From NCBI RefSeq assembly GCF_032854445.1, contig NC_088301.1, forward strand, positions 3,598,001 to 3,658,000: a stretch of DNA of 60,000 nt, written 5' to 3'. How positions within the stretch are numbered: position 1 is the stretch's first letter; each line of letters opens with the position of its first letter. This document shows, piece after piece, positions 22,473-35,000 of this stretch. Under the pieces are notes generated by a model. The model was given only the letters and a program-made list of their open reading frames with translations. It was not told the DNA's origin and did no database searches. Source of the stretch: Liolophura sinensis. Taxonomy: Eukaryota; Mollusca; Polyplacophora; Chitonida; Chitonidae. The position numbers were made by a program, and so were the translations under genes.

Positions 22473-24689
22473 ATGAGGGAAGGCACACAAAGGGAGAGCT
22501 TTTCTCGACGACGGCTCGACTTCACAAACGTGAGTTCTCCTCTCTACGGTAAATCATTTTATCTGGACTTGCGTAAGCCATTGGTGAGGGAAAAAGTTAT
22601 AAAATGCATCAGAGTTCTTGGTGGCAAAATAGAAGACTTTCTGTGCAAAGAAATCGATTTGCTGGTCACTGATCGGCCAGTTTCGGTGAGTGAGACAAGG
22701 GACGTAACTCTTAAGCAGGATCAGTTTGCAAACCCTAGTAGCCCTAACTGTACACCCTTGCCTTCACCAGACACGCCGTGTTCTTCCAAAACGTTAGGTT
22801 CGTCATTATTTGCCACTGGCAGTGCTAAACCTCTGACAAGAACGCAGACATTGCTTTTAAAAGCTCAGCAGAGTTTTTCACAAAACAAAACTACAAAAAG
22901 GGACACATCGCTTTCTTCTAATACTTCGACGATACAGAATGCTATTTCACTTGGCATCGAAGTCTTATCTGCAGAGACATTTCTAGGTCAGTATCAACAG
23001 CAAAGAAAACGGTCCAAGGCAGAAGAAACGTACCGATTTGAGGAAGACCCAATATTATCCTGTTCCAGGTCGGCTCGAGTTACGAGATCCAACAGTCAAA
23101 TTATTTCACCCGATTTACAGAAAGAAAATAAACCATGTCTAAAAGTCGAAGATTTTAGCCGAAAATACAAGCCGTTATTCAAAACATTTGACCGAATGCC
23201 TGAAATTTCTTACGAGCTAGGACTGAATAGCAGGACGTCTAATAGTAAGAAAAGACAGAAGACTACGCCGAGAACTGTATCTGCCACCCCAAAAGACAGC
23301 AGGACTTGTCAAAAATCCGTCCCCCGACCCTCTACAGTGAAGAGCCAGAAACCTTCGCAGAGGGGTGGATACTGTGAAACTTGTGACTACTGGTACACAG
23401 GACGGGTTCGTGAACATTTAGCCGGCTCTAGACATCAACAATTTGCTAAAAATTCCGAAAATTATGCCTCGTTAGACTCGGTTATTTCTAAATTGCCTGG
23501 TTTGGATTCTTTTATGTACAGTATAAATCAGCCATTGTTGACAACTGCGCGAACAGACAATCTCCTGCCAGATGTGGAAATGCGGGACATGTCACGTGAT
23601 GACAACAATAGTGCCAAGGCGGTCAGAATTCCAAGTCAACCATTGGCTGATTCAGTGATGGAAGAAGATGACACTGAAAGCGAAGTTCACGTAGCAGACG
23701 ACAAGAAGTGTCCTGATGTGGTTGAAACCGACGACACGCCGCAAACTACCGATAGACCGAAAGTGTTGCGTAAGTTGTTGGCAAAATGTACAATCGTAGA
23801 GACTGACAGCAGTCACACACTGGAAGGTGAAGAACCCATCGCTCAACAGCAGTCAAGTGTGAAAAATTTTGTAGTAGCATCCAAATTTCCAGGTGATGGA
23901 CAAGACACCATTGACAGTGATATCTTGAACATAGTGAGTGTAGTGAGCAAGAATATAATAAACTTTGAAGAAGATGACACTTTCAATCCAACAGACTCGG
24001 CGCCACCGCTTCTTAAGAGATTTGACCATATTACAGAAGTGAAACTCTCTGAACCTATGCGCGTTTCATCGTTACCCCCAGTGTTAGCTCCTGTTGTACC
24101 ACCAGTTTTACAGCCAATTTCTGTTAACCAACCAACAAAACAACGAAAACAGTCTACTGCACGTAAACCGTCGCCCAGAAAACGACTCGACTTTGGAAAT
24201 ATTGGTAACATCGATTCTAATCCCGGAGAAAGCGGCATTTCTAAATCGGCCTTGCCTCAGCCCTTTGTCTTCGGTAAAGATGACCCACTGAGAAGCCCGT
24301 CCGAACTTTTGATGCGATTCGTCAACGCCTCAGCCACAGATGACGAAGACACAGAAGACAAGTTTACTGCCACGAGAAAACGTCGTAGGTCACGTCAGGA
24401 CTCGTCATCCAGAAACGTTTACTATGCCATGAAAACCAGCGACATGAAGCTGAAACTGTGCCGCGTTTCCGACAATGAAAAGGCAAGAGAACGTAAGAAG
24501 GACCTAAAAAGTTATTGGAAAGTGCGCAAAGCCGGTGACTGTAAACTGGTATTTAGCCCCAAGTATTTTAAGAAGTCTAGTCATCACGGTAGAGTGCGCA
24601 GGCGCCATGGACAATGGGACCAAGAGAATGAGCCGCCATTGCCATCACAGGAACCTTCAGGCAAACGGGCAAAAATTGACGGCATGTGA
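22473..24689 (+). CDS. DBF4: DBF4, regulatory subunit of CDC7 kinase
   Basis: The protein binds and activates CDC7 kinase (DDK), which phosphorylates MCM helicase to fire replication origins in the nucleus. It has 738 residues, against about 670 in human. Motif N (BRCT-like) is at 26-70, starting GKSFYLDLRKPLVREK. Motif M is at 222-250 (KYKPLFKTF..MP.ISYE). Motif C, a CCHH zinc finger, is at 298-341 with Cys301, Cys304, His315 and His321 followed by QQFA. This order is diagnostic for DBF4. A KEN motif at 218-220 and an RxxL at 34-37 could be APC/C degrons, as known for DBF4 elsewhere. The C-terminal part is Ser-rich with basic runs (RKRRRSR), probably nuclear signals. ATG 22473 is the first in-frame ATG and has A at -3; the frame is open only from 22413, after a TGA. 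The whole gene is one exon, whereas vertebrate DBF4 has many introns. The middle region (350-620) has no recognisable domain. Confidence 0.93.
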   Translation: MREGTQRESFSRRRLDFTNVSSPLYGKSFYLDLRKPLVREKVIKCIRVLGGKIEDFLCKEIDLLVTDRPVSVSETRDVTLKQDQFANPSSPNCTPLPSPDTPCSSKTLGSSLFATGSAKPLTRTQTLLLKAQQSFSQNKTTKRDTSLSSNTSTIQNAISLGIEVLSAETFLGQYQQQRKRSKAEETYRFEEDPILSCSRSARVTRSNSQIISPDLQKENKPCLKVEDFSRKYKPLFKTFDRMPEISYELGLNSRTSNSKKRQKTTPRTVSATPKDSRTCQKSVPRPSTVKSQKPSQRGGYCETCDYWYTGRVREHLAGSRHQQFAKNSENYASLDSVISKLPGLDSFMYSINQPLLTTARTDNLLPDVEMRDMSRDDNNSAKAVRIPSQPLADSVMEEDDTESEVHVADDKKCPDVVETDDTPQTTDRPKVLRKLLAKCTIVETDSSHTLEGEEPIAQQQSSVKNFVVASKFPGDGQDTIDSDILNIVSVVSKNIINFEEDDTFNPTDSAPPLLKRFDHITEVKLSEPMRVSSLPPVLAPVVPPVLQPISVNQPTKQRKQSTARKPSPRKRLDFGNIGNIDSNPGESGISKSALPQPFVFGKDDPLRSPSELLMRFVNASATDDEDTEDKFTATRKRRRSRQDSSSRNVYYAMKTSDMKLKLCRVSDNEKARERKKDLKSYWKVRKAGDCKLVFSPKYFKKSSHHGRVRRRHGQWDQENEPPLPSQEPSGKRAKIDGM

Positions 24690-25352
24690 CTTGAATCCAG
24701 CTAATTGGTGAATTGTTATATAGATTCCGTTAATACTGTTGTATTTATATTCGATTTACAGATACGGCATAATTTTTTTTATTGATTTTTAAATGCCATC
24801 TTGCTTCTGTGATACGTTCATATATAGCACTATACCCTAGAGACTCTGCATGTCTTCGATTTCCAAGATGATTTATTTATTATAGTTATTTATATATCAC
24901 TATTTTGGTGAGCTATATTTTGTTTTTACTGTTGACGTGACCTAATGGGGGTTCTGTTGTCGAGATTAGCATCGGCAGCCTGTACATGCTAAAGTGCAAC
25001 CCTGTATCACTAATCGGTTAGAGTTGTATTGTGACCAGATTTATTTATTAAGTCATAAACACACGTTCCTGATCTACTTCGAGTCGCTGAGTGTTTTATA
25101 TGAGTTATTTTTATTCTCTAGTCAATATTATTATGCCTGTAATAATCTTTATGGTATCATGAAGTGATATTTCGTACGCCATAAATGAAATTATATACCC
25201 CAGTAAAAATTTACACAAATACCCTGGTTGTAATATCGACGCAGGTAATTCATACCTGTGTATTCAGTTCGATGCCGTCATTGTGATCCTAACAAAATTA
25301 TGTCCACGAGACTTATTCTACTACTTTACAGAATTTTATCTAAGAATATGTA

Positions 25353-25358
25353 AATAAA
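25353..25358 (+). terminator. Poly(A) signal of DBF4
   Basis: A canonical AATAAA lies 664 bases after the DBF4 stop, and a T-rich stretch follows about 15 bases later. It is the best candidate for the 3' end of the DBF4 mRNA. Confidence 0.6.
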
Positions 25359-25777
25359 GCATCGGCATATTTTTACCGCATGAGAATTTTTTTATTTGAT
25401 ACTCCAGACACTTCTTTCGAATTTCAATGAACTGAGTTATTTTACATATAAAAACACTTATTTCCAGCAGTGTATAAAGTTATTTATTTGATAAATTGAT
25501 GTTTGACGCAGTCGTAAGGGTTATGTTACTTGAATGACAGTATTCCCGCTCGGAGTTTTTATTTCGAATATCTCCAGTGCCTAATGCAATGCTATGACCG
25601 GGAGATGCGTTGGATGTTCATGCGCTAGCGGAATCTGGATATCGGTGTTGGTATAGTAGAATTCTGCTTACACTGAAAGCTGGCGAGATCCGCAGGATTT
25701 GAAAGATTGTTATTTCATTCTATACTTGTCGGTTTACACGAATGCACTCACAAGATAAATAATATCGGAAAATAAAT

Positions 25778-25985
25778 CATCCATCTTCTTTTCGTATGTG
25801 GCATACCTGCTTTTCGTATGTGGCATACCTGCTTTTCGTATGTGGCATACCTGCTTTTCGTATGTGGGACGCCTGCTTTTCGTATGCAGCACACCTTTTC
25901 GTATGTGGCACACCTGCTTTTCGTATGTAGCACACCTGCTGTTCGTATGTGGAACACCTGCTGTTCGTATGTGGCACACCTGCTT
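25778..25985. repeat. 22-bp minisatellite, about 9 copies
   Basis: The unit is CTTTTCGTATGTGGCATACC plus TG. Each holds a GTATG-TGG-CATAC inverted repeat. On the minus strand every unit reads CAGGTATGCC, a good donor-site match. Open frames on both strands are repeat artefacts. Confidence 0.93.
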
Positions 25986-26960
25986 TCATCCCTTCATCCA
26001 TAATACTGACCGTCACCTTACAAGTGAGTTGATTTATTTATGTAAGCGTTGCTTAACACCTAAGTATGATGTGATCGTCATTTGGCCAGCTCCTTATGTA
26101 AGGAGAGTCTCGACTATAGCTTGAGCCACTTCATGGAGGTTATAGTCGGTTGATTGATGATTTTCGTCACCTTTCTTGATGCTTCGTGGTAATATGGATG
26201 GCGGACGTCGAGCAGAACCAAAAAAGGCATTTACTGTAACTCGCAAAGTACTGTACACTCTCAGAAAAACCGCCTGGTTCTTTGCTCTCATAATTGATTC
26301 TCTATGGAACCTGTTGGTATATATGTAATATGATCCAAAATAATTGATTGCTACTGCATGGGTAAGGAATAAACATATCTGGAAAAGGTGTGAAATCTAA
26401 CCGTTAGTGTTGGCTATAGGTACTCTCGCGGTCGTTAGGTAACACTGGTTCAACTTTAACGGCCCTCTGGTGGTGTGGGTCGAGAAAAATTAACAGTGCC
26501 CAAAGTACAGTGCAAGACCAGTGACGATTCGCTTTGGTGGTAGGCTATATAGACTGTGTTTGAGCGTGGCTGGCAGGTAGAAGAACTCAGTGCAGTGAAA
26601 AAAGATTTAATTTGTTCTTTGTTTGGTTCTAACTTTGGCTTCACCTGTGTAGCATGCCAAAGAACGAAGTCGCGTGCCTTGAAGTACTAACCTTTCTTAG
26701 AGTGCATGATAAAATCCCTGACTCGTACAGATTTACCCAAAGTTTATCCAGCGACACCTGGGTCACCTGTAGTCAGTCATGAAGAGATGTTGAGGTGAGC
26801 AAACACGTCTGCCCAGCATTTATTGCTTAAATGGCATGTATCGCTCTCTAAACAGCGCGTCTGAGTCTTTGCCAAGAGAAGAAATTAGAAAATCTTATGT
26901 AATCAAAACACTGTGATTTCCTTTTACAGAAAGACCAATTGCAAACCCCTTCTGATTTAA
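25986..26960. other. No gene recognised
   Basis: Short open frames only, with no domain and no repeat copy recognised. Confidence 0.45.
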
Positions 26961-26962
26961 TT

Positions 26963-27109
26963 ATTTAATTTATTTGATTGGTGTTTTACGCCGTACACAA
27001 GAATATTTCACTTATACGATGGCGGCCAGCATTATGGAGGGAGGAAACCGGGCAGAGCCCGGGGGAAATCTACGACCATCCGCAGGTTGCTGAAAGACCT
27101 TCCCACGTA
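26963..27109 (-). mobile_element. SINE family A, head missing
   Basis: The tail and body landmarks of the family are well preserved (ATTGGTGTTTTACGCCGTAC, GGGAGGAAACCGGGCAGAGC, CCGCAGGTTGCTG). It stops at CTTCCCACGTA, so the tRNA-like half is absent. Confidence 0.88.
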
Positions 27110-28845
27110 TCAAACCCCTTCTGCGTTTCAAAACAAAAATCCCACCCCAGCCAGTGAACACTGGATTTTACAGGGCACGTGATCGTTGGCTGCTTAGTCA
27201 AGTGTGCTCCATATAATGACAAGTAATTAAAATCACATGGCGGGTCTTAAAAACAGTATTGTTCGGAAATGTGCTGACTAATAATGAGGTAACTGCATAC
27301 TGACGCCATTTAGGTGGATATTTCGGTTTAATTCAAAACAACTATCAAGACACCTAATGGTATCATTATTCGGTGTTACCTCGCTATGATTACCCTCTGT
27401 AGTCATATTAGCAGTATGTCTGCGTACTGGGAATTGCTAGTAGATCTGACGTTTCGCCATCTTCATGCCTGTTCATTCAGACAAAAAAAAGTTCAACAAT
27501 CAACCATCTTTGCATACATACAAGTGAAATATTTTGTGCATTACACGTATGTCTATAGTGTAAGCAAAGGTAATCAACTCCATATAGCAAGGGAGTTAAA
27601 CACGATCAATCTTGAAGTTCTTGAGGGTTATAGACTTGATGTGATGTAGCCTTTACCCATTCACTCCATGAAGTGACATATGATAACGAAGAAGTATGGC
27701 GTAAGACATCGTTTTGAGATCGTTTACAACGATTTAGTTACGTGTAGCCGAAGGGCCATTTCATAAAGTGTTGTGGGCCCGGTCTGTATCATTTACGGAC
27801 CACCATAGACGTAAAATCAGCAGATTTACAAGCCGTGTAATATTCAACGACGGTATCATACATTATGTCAGACAGTAGCTTACCGTCTCGACCCAAACCC
27901 GATAGTCCAATACCTAGATCAGCCTCAGTGGTGCTTAGATTTACTTCCAATTGTTTCAGAATTGAGCATGAATCTAGTGCTACAATAATTCTATTGTAAT
28001 AACTTTGGAGGTTACGACCTGAACCAGGAATACCACGGCCGTGCATGTGCATCTAGGCTATTTAAACTGGGTCGCTGGAGTTCCTTTTAAATTGTATAGT
28101 AGGCCTACTGTATCAACAGTTCAAGCAGTGGAAGAACTAATCTTCCAGTATGTCCAGTTCTCGGGAAAACTGTGTTTATCGCTTGGGCCTTCGTCGAAGT
28201 CCAAACCTTTTATCTGCCACAGGCTACTGCCTAGACTATTATACGGAAAATGCCTTCGACGTTAGAGAGGTAGAGTGAACGTGACGTCACCTTGCTCTCG
28301 ATAATGGAGACGTGCTGAAGCTGTCAAGGCAAAGTTTCAATAAACTTTACCTGGGTTGAAAAAAATCTAAAAGAAATATTTAATGCTGGTTTAAGATACT
28401 TTGAATGGTAGTCTTTGGGTGGACATAATCATTAGTCAGGTGTTGTCTTTCACTTTAAGGAAACACGACGTCGAGTTCTCGCATTTCGCATTTTTGCATG
28501 TTAAAGGTTCATTTAAAACTCGAGGTTGTGTTTTGAATTGTGGTTTCCGGGGTGTTTCTTCAGGGCACACATATAACACCATAGGAATCATACCTAGCAT
28601 ATATAAGCAATTCTGTCTTGAATGAATCTTCGAGGGAATAAAAGCTCTAATCCTAAACCAGGCAGAGACTTTCAAGTTGCCTTTGGTCTGAATAATGGTT
28701 TTGCAAAAATAAGATCAGAAACTGACACAGCTGACAGTGATTCTTCAACGTTTAGGGCCCTTACCACTCCCACGTACAAGTGCAATGTAGACAGAATGTA
28801 ATGATGTTAATCTCAGATCAACTATCTACAGCCGCTAGATCTCAG
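27110..28845. other. No gene recognised
   Basis: The 87-codon minus frame at 27789-28052 and the 74-codon plus frame at 28041-28265 are normal-looking in composition. They match no family I know and have no clear splice context. Confidence 0.4.
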
Positions 28846-28913
28846 TATATTTATTAAGTTTTGTGCCGTACTCAAGAATATTTCATTAAGACGGTGGCGA
28901 CCAGCATTATTCT
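28846..28913 (-). mobile_element. SINE family A fragment
   Basis: Only the tail-proximal part is present: GCCGTACTCAAGAATATTTC followed by GACCAGCATTAT. Confidence 0.75.
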
Positions 28914-29658
28914 AGATCTAAAGGCGACCGAGTTTGTAAAAAGGAAATATGCACAGAAGTAAGTTTCAACTTCGGACAAGAGTGACGACTTACTATACTT
29001 AGATTAAAACGGGTTCTAAGTTTTATTTCAATCCTTGTTTCGTGTAGTAAAGTTTCGAGAATACCTTATATACACTGTTCTTGGGAACTTGGTGACAATA
29101 TTTGGTCCACAGCGTTTGTAGCACCGTTTTGGTGGGCTTACATCCAGTTGACTTGGAGATCCACCTATGATATGGCGTTTACAATATGATCGCTCAACAG
29201 ATGAAGATCTGGGCCAGGTTGTTCAAAATTGTTTTGGGACTTAATACCACATTTAACATTAAGCCGAGTATTCAATTTTGTAGTTAGCCCCAAAATAATT
29301 GCATAACAGTGTATTAAATATGAACTGAATGTGCTACTCGACTGGACAACTTCATTGGCTGCTGAATTTGCCTCAAATCCTAAATATAAAATACGACTGA
29401 ATACCTCAATCAGCTAATACATTTTCGAACAACCTGGCCAATGTGTTTCTTTCACAACATGTTGGGAGTTCCTCCGCCGACAACTGAAATATTTTAGGTT
29501 ACGGCGTTCAACACCAAGTTATTAACCAATCCTACTATGTATCATTCAATTTTGTGAATATGTGAAAAATATTAGAATCAGATCATGCCTTATGTTATGG
29601 CTTCCATTTTCCGAATGCAGTTTCGCTGGCGTGGTTCTTTTTCAAGAATAACTCTTAA

Positions 29659-29722
29659 GAGGCCGCCGTGGTATAAGTGAAATATTCATGAGTACGGCGT
29701 AAAACACCAATGAACAAAATAA
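29659..29722 (+). mobile_element. SINE family A fragment
   Basis: It contains GGCCGCCGTGGTATAAGTGA and ATATTCATGAGTACGGCGTA followed by AAACACCAATGAA, the last 60 bases of the element. Confidence 0.78.
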
Positions 29723-30408
29723 CAGCTCTTAAAATTTCTTTCCTTGGATATCTAAAGGATGTGTAGGCCTACATCACATTCAAAGGATCTCCGTATTAGA
29801 AATTTTGTGAATTTAGTCCCAGTTGGGATGCATATCTTGAGATACGGTGGCCAAGAGGTAAGAGTGTCCATCTCAACAGTACTGAAATATGAGTTCAATC
29901 CCAAGTCTGGTCACGCATAAGATATAAAAACTGGTAATCTCTTAGAATTCAGCAAAAGGAAATAGGGCGAGTATTTTCATTTTGCCCTATCTTGATATTT
30001 TCATGATTTTCCCACTTTTCCAAAATAAAGAATATGTATATTCCGACCAAATAACGACAAATTACAATTTAAATTGATGTGGCTTAATGACTGGCACAGA
30101 TGTAAGTATAATGTGACCGACCAGATTGTCATGTCCGAGTCCTGTCTGGTAACTGCAGCATTGCCCTTCAGTGAGGCACAAGTACCATTATAAACATTAT
30201 CGACACTTGTTTGCTTACTGTACTAGCTTGTTTGACACTATCTTGAAATAACTAGACTACTGTTCAAAGCAACATTCAACTCCAAGAATACAAACAATGT
30301 AGTTTCCAGGCTTGACTTAAAACGTTCTTGCCTGAAATGAGAACTTCAGCGCCAACTTTTCAAATTCATAACAGTAATCCAGAGCATATATGTACCAAAG
30401 TATTTATG

Positions 30409-30414
30409 TTTATT
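30409..30414 (-). terminator. Possible poly(A) signal of ECPAS
   Basis: This is the first AATAAA met on the minus strand after the ECPAS stop. It would give a 3' UTR of about 1.5 kb that includes a SINE fragment. Variant signals closer to the stop cannot be excluded. Confidence 0.3.
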
Positions 30415-30657
30415 ACATAATACAAGAAATCATGTCATCAGTCCTTAACAATTCCATAGCTGGGCTATGAAAACATAACAACACTGTTTGTTCTGCAAGA
30501 ATACGTGCCTAGTACCAAAAGTTTAACATGGCACAAGATTGACTCAACTCTGAAAATTACAGACCCGGAAGGGAATCAACTTTTTTTTTTTTTTTTTAAC
30601 ACTGGAGTCAAAACCAGTTTCACAACATTTTCATGCAATAATCAAGTTTCAATAAGA

Positions 30658-30748
30658 TTTACTTATTTGATTGGTGTTATACCGTATACTCAAGAATACG
30701 GCGACCAGTAAAAAACGCACTGATCCCAGGGGAAACCCACGAGTTTCA
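30658..30748 (-). mobile_element. SINE family A fragment, rearranged
   Basis: The tail half (ATTTGATTGGTGTTATACCG, ACTCAAGAATACGGCGACCAG) is followed by a displaced GGGGAAACCCACGA piece, so the copy has internal deletions. Confidence 0.7.
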
Positions 30749-31910
30749 TTAAGCAAAAATAACAGAAAATAACCAGTTGAGCCTAATACATGTACTACCA
30801 AATACTCACAATTTTACTTAAATGAATAAACACTTGACTGAATGCTAAAACACTTCATTACTGACTGCTAAAATTAAGTCCTTTCAGAAGAAAACAGAGA
30901 GTGTTTTTCCCAATATAAGATAAAATCAAAAGATAAAATAAAGAGGTAGAAGCAAATACAAATGCCGAAAATTTACAAATTTCAATCCATTCTGGGAAAG
31001 ATTTGAACACAATATGAAATATGCACTGGCTGCGATGAGAAGAGTGCTCCAAACACGCGAGCCAGAAGGCTCCCAGCATGCAAATGGAAGGCTCTAAGAA
31101 TGTTAAACGGGTTAGTAACATGAGGAAAGACAATGTCTTCCTGCCATCTTGTCTCAAATATGCTCATGTATTAGGAAACAGCTGTGTTTATGCAAACTGT
31201 TTTATGAAGCACAATTCCCTATTCTAGACATCGAACATCCAAGCATTTGCTATTTTCCTCACATAGGCATGTACGTGAAACAAGCCGAGTTAAATGTATC
31301 AAATCCCCACCCCTCTCCCAATTGTCAATAATCATACAGCATATGGAGCCTTAAATGTTTGATAGTCCAAAAATATACGCACCAACCACAAGCATTTCAA
31401 ACATGTAAGCAGTCAATTTTGTTCTTTGAGGAGTTTTGATCTGATGGTACATAAAATGTTTATACTTATTCTCAGAATATCGCCCAGTGTTCATTTCTCT
31501 ATACTGTCCCATGTACTATCATTCCCCACTCCGTTAGCTTGTCACTGCCACACGCCAGTGAAGCGCCCAGATGTGCTTGGTATAAGATTTCTCCACACGC
31601 TTTGGATGATGGGATATCAGTAAGTTTCCCTCTAAAGCTTTGTGTCCCTAGAAACCAAGGTGAAGGTCATAATGAACTCCTGCCATATTCAGGTATACAC
31701 CACATCTATCACAGGGAGGTTATCACAGAACTGTATTTCTTCTAATTTCGGGACACCTGGTGTTTTGACTAATAACAAGAGTCAACATATACAGATTCTT
31801 TTCTCGTTTCATTAGGTGGCGATTAACATCAGGTGTTTTTGAATTCTGACATTGCCATTTGTTGTTGTTATTCAGCAGAAACCGTGCGCGTGTGTGTGAG
31901 TATGAAGTGA
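30749..31910 (-). other. Probable ECPAS 3' UTR and downstream sequence
   Basis: No coding region is supported on either strand. Given its position after the ECPAS stop, at least the first part is probably 3' UTR. The 99-codon minus frame at 30858-31157 has no recognisable domain. Confidence 0.4.
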
Positions 31911-32068
31911 TCAGCTCCAGTCCATATCTTCCGTCCTCAGCGCTTCCATCAGCTTCTCCACAGCCTTAGCGCGATCCTGTAACTCTGACCGACTGTTCCG
32001 ACTCAACACGGACAAGCTGTTCAACAGCTCCTTCCTGCTCAGGCTTAGCAGATCTAAGTGTTTCTCCT
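31911..32068 (-). CDS. ECPAS: ECPAS exon 28, last coding exon (residues 953-1004)
   Basis: 158 nt including TGA, entered in phase 1. [20 protein letters not shown], then [19 protein letters not shown]; ends DMDWS. Acceptor CCTTTTTTCTAG. The protein end lines up with the human C-terminus to within a few residues. Confidence 0.95.
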
Positions 32069-35000
32069 CTAGAAAAAAGGAAATGAATACGGCGACAATC
32101 AGGAACAATTATCTTTGAGCAAAAGTTAAAGCTTGCTAATGACCACGTAAAAGTTCGCTAATTGTCACCAAGGCCCTACAAAACTGTCAGTGTGTGAATC
32201 GACAAAGTCCCTGTTCATGGCTGGGTTTGAACCCTACACATTGTGTGTCCTCGTGATTGAAAGGCAAGCCCCTCTAACCATTGGATCACAACCCACTCCC
32301 TGAGACTGGTAAGCCATGGGCAGCAATGTTTGTACTTGTCTAGCACACTTGCTACTTGATTTCACTTGTGATATTTGCACACACATATAATAACAATATT
32401 TTTCTGCCTTCATGCACACTAAAAACTGTCCAGAGACAATAACAAAAGATTTAGGATGAAAAAAGGCTGGTGATGTAAGTGAAGACTTTGAAATTTACCA
32501 ATAATTAATGAATGAATTATCACGTTAACTCTATCTTCAGTAACGGCTGTGCTTCAAAAATCAGGATTAAAACATTACATACACTGAGTATATGTACTAA
32601 CATAATAATTTCATCACATATAACCTCTTCATGATAATGTATTTACAGCAAAATTACCTGCTAATTTCTGTACTATCACCTCAATCACTGACAAGGCTTC
32701 CTGGCGAATTGCTGAGTACTTCAAATTTCCTAAAAGAAAGAATATAGTATTAGCGCAATAATTATAATGCCGCATTCAACATTAATATACAATGAAAAAT
32801 AGTCCACTTCAATGTTCAAAGCTACTATCTACCTACATTGAATGGTCAGATTACATGAATACTATATGGCCTATGCTAACAGCAGGTAAACTGTACTAAA
32901 AAAAACTAAACGTTGTACAGCTCAAGCTAACAGCATATTAACGGTATCACCAGTTTACCTAAACGATGTACAGCCCAAGCTAACAGCATACTGAGAATAC
33001 TTCCTGCTTTTCTAAATACTGCATAGGCTGAGCTAACAGCATGTTGACAATATTTCCCGCTTACCTAAGCCCGGTATAGCCTAAGCAAACTGACCTAAAC
33101 ACCATACAGTCTAAGCTAACAGCATGTTGACAATGTTTCCCGCTTACCTAAGCCCGGTATAGCCTGAGCAAAGCACCTTGACAATGCTTCCTGCTTACCT
33201 GAACACTATAGCTTGAGCGAACAGTTGACAGTATTGACAACTGACCTAAACACCATACAGTCTGAGCTAACAGCATGTGAACGGTATTGCCAGCTTACCT
33301 TAATGATGTACAGCTCAAGCTAACAGCTTGTGGACAATATTTCCTGCTTACCTGAACACTGTATAGCTTGAGCGAACAGTTGACAGTATTGACAACTGAC
33401 CTAAACACCATACAGTCTGAGCTAACAACATGTTGCCAGTTTACCTAAACGATGTACAGCTTAAGCTAACAGCATATTGACAATACTTCCTGCTTACCTA
33501 AACGCTGGATAGCCTGAGCTACATGTAACTGCATGTAGACAATACTTCCTGCTTACCTAAACGCCAGACAGCCTGAGCTACATGTAACAGCATGTTGACA
33601 ATACTTCCTGCTTACCTAAACGCCGGACAGCCTGAGCTACATGTAACAGCATGTTGACAATACTCCCTGCTTACCTAAACGCCGGATAGCCTGAGCTACA
33701 TGTAACAGCATGTTGATAATACTCTCTGCTTACCTAAACACCGGATAGCCTGAGCTAATAGCATGTTGACAATACTCCCTGCTTACCTAAACACCGGATA
33801 GCCTGAGCTAACAGCATGCTGACAATACTCCCTGCTTACCTAAACGCTAAATAGCCTGAGCTACATGTAACAGCATGCTGACAATACTCCCTGCATACCT
33901 AAACGCCAAATAGCCTGAGTTACATGTAACAGCATGTTGACAATACTCCCTGTTTGCCTAAACACCGGATAGCCTGAGCTACATGTAACAGCTTGTTGAC
34001 AATACTCTCTGCTTACCTAAACACCGGATAGCCTGAGCTAACAGCATGTTGACAATACTCCCTGCTTACCTAAACACCGGATAGCCTGAGCTAACAGCAT
34101 GTTGACAACACTCCCTGCTTACCTAACCACCGGATAGCCTGAGCTACATGTAACAGCATGTTGACAATACTCCCTGCTTATCTAAACACCGAATAGCCTG
34201 AGCTAACATGTAACAGCTTGTTGACAATACTCCCTGCTTACCTAAACATCGGATAGCCTGAGCTACATGTAACAGCTTGTTGACAATACTTCCTGCTTAC
34301 CTAAACACCGGATAGTCTGAGCTACATGTAACAGCATGCTGACAATACTCCCTGCTTACCTAAACACCGGATAGCCTGAGCTAACAGCATGTTGACAATA
34401 CTCCCTGCTTACCTAAACACCGGATAGCCTGAGCTAACAGCATGTTGACAATACTGCTGGGTAACTCATTGTCTTTGGACAACTTTTTATGATCTTCTAA
34501 TATCAATAACCTGAAAGAGAAAAGTTAGATAAATTATCACACATATTAACCGTTTGTATGTACAAGAGAATACTCCAGATTTTTGTGCATGACGAAATTT
34601 TACACAAGATGACGAAGTGTTACCAAGAACCTTACCCACACAGACCAAAGTAAACAAGCAGACCAAGGGATTACTAGATTAGCATTTCTCTGATAACACT
34701 AAATTTTTCACAGATTGACAACACATACATTTACATGTAAAGCATAATGAACTCACCTTTTTATAAATTTTCTAGATGTCTTCAGCATCACCAGCTGAAT
34801 TTTCCACATAGATTTGGGTAATTTTGTTGATATTAATTTTGCTACATCTTCTTGATATTTATCTGTGAAAAAAACAGTAGCAATGCCATGAAATCATAAG
34901 TCTCCTAACACCTATGCTGCCAACATATTCTCTTTATTTATTTGATCAAGACTGATTAATGTTTGTCATCAGAGTGATGGACGAAGGGACCTAGGCAGAG

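Larger units (their letters stand above)
28914..30656. other. No gene recognised, apart from one SINE fragment
   Basis: AT-rich sequence. The part near 30400-30650 may be the distal 3' UTR of ECPAS if the signal at 30409 is used. Confidence 0.4.

Noticed and set aside
27789-28052. 87-codon minus frame as a gene or exon
   Set aside because: No recognisable similarity and no clear start or splice sites. I cannot exclude a lineage-specific exon.
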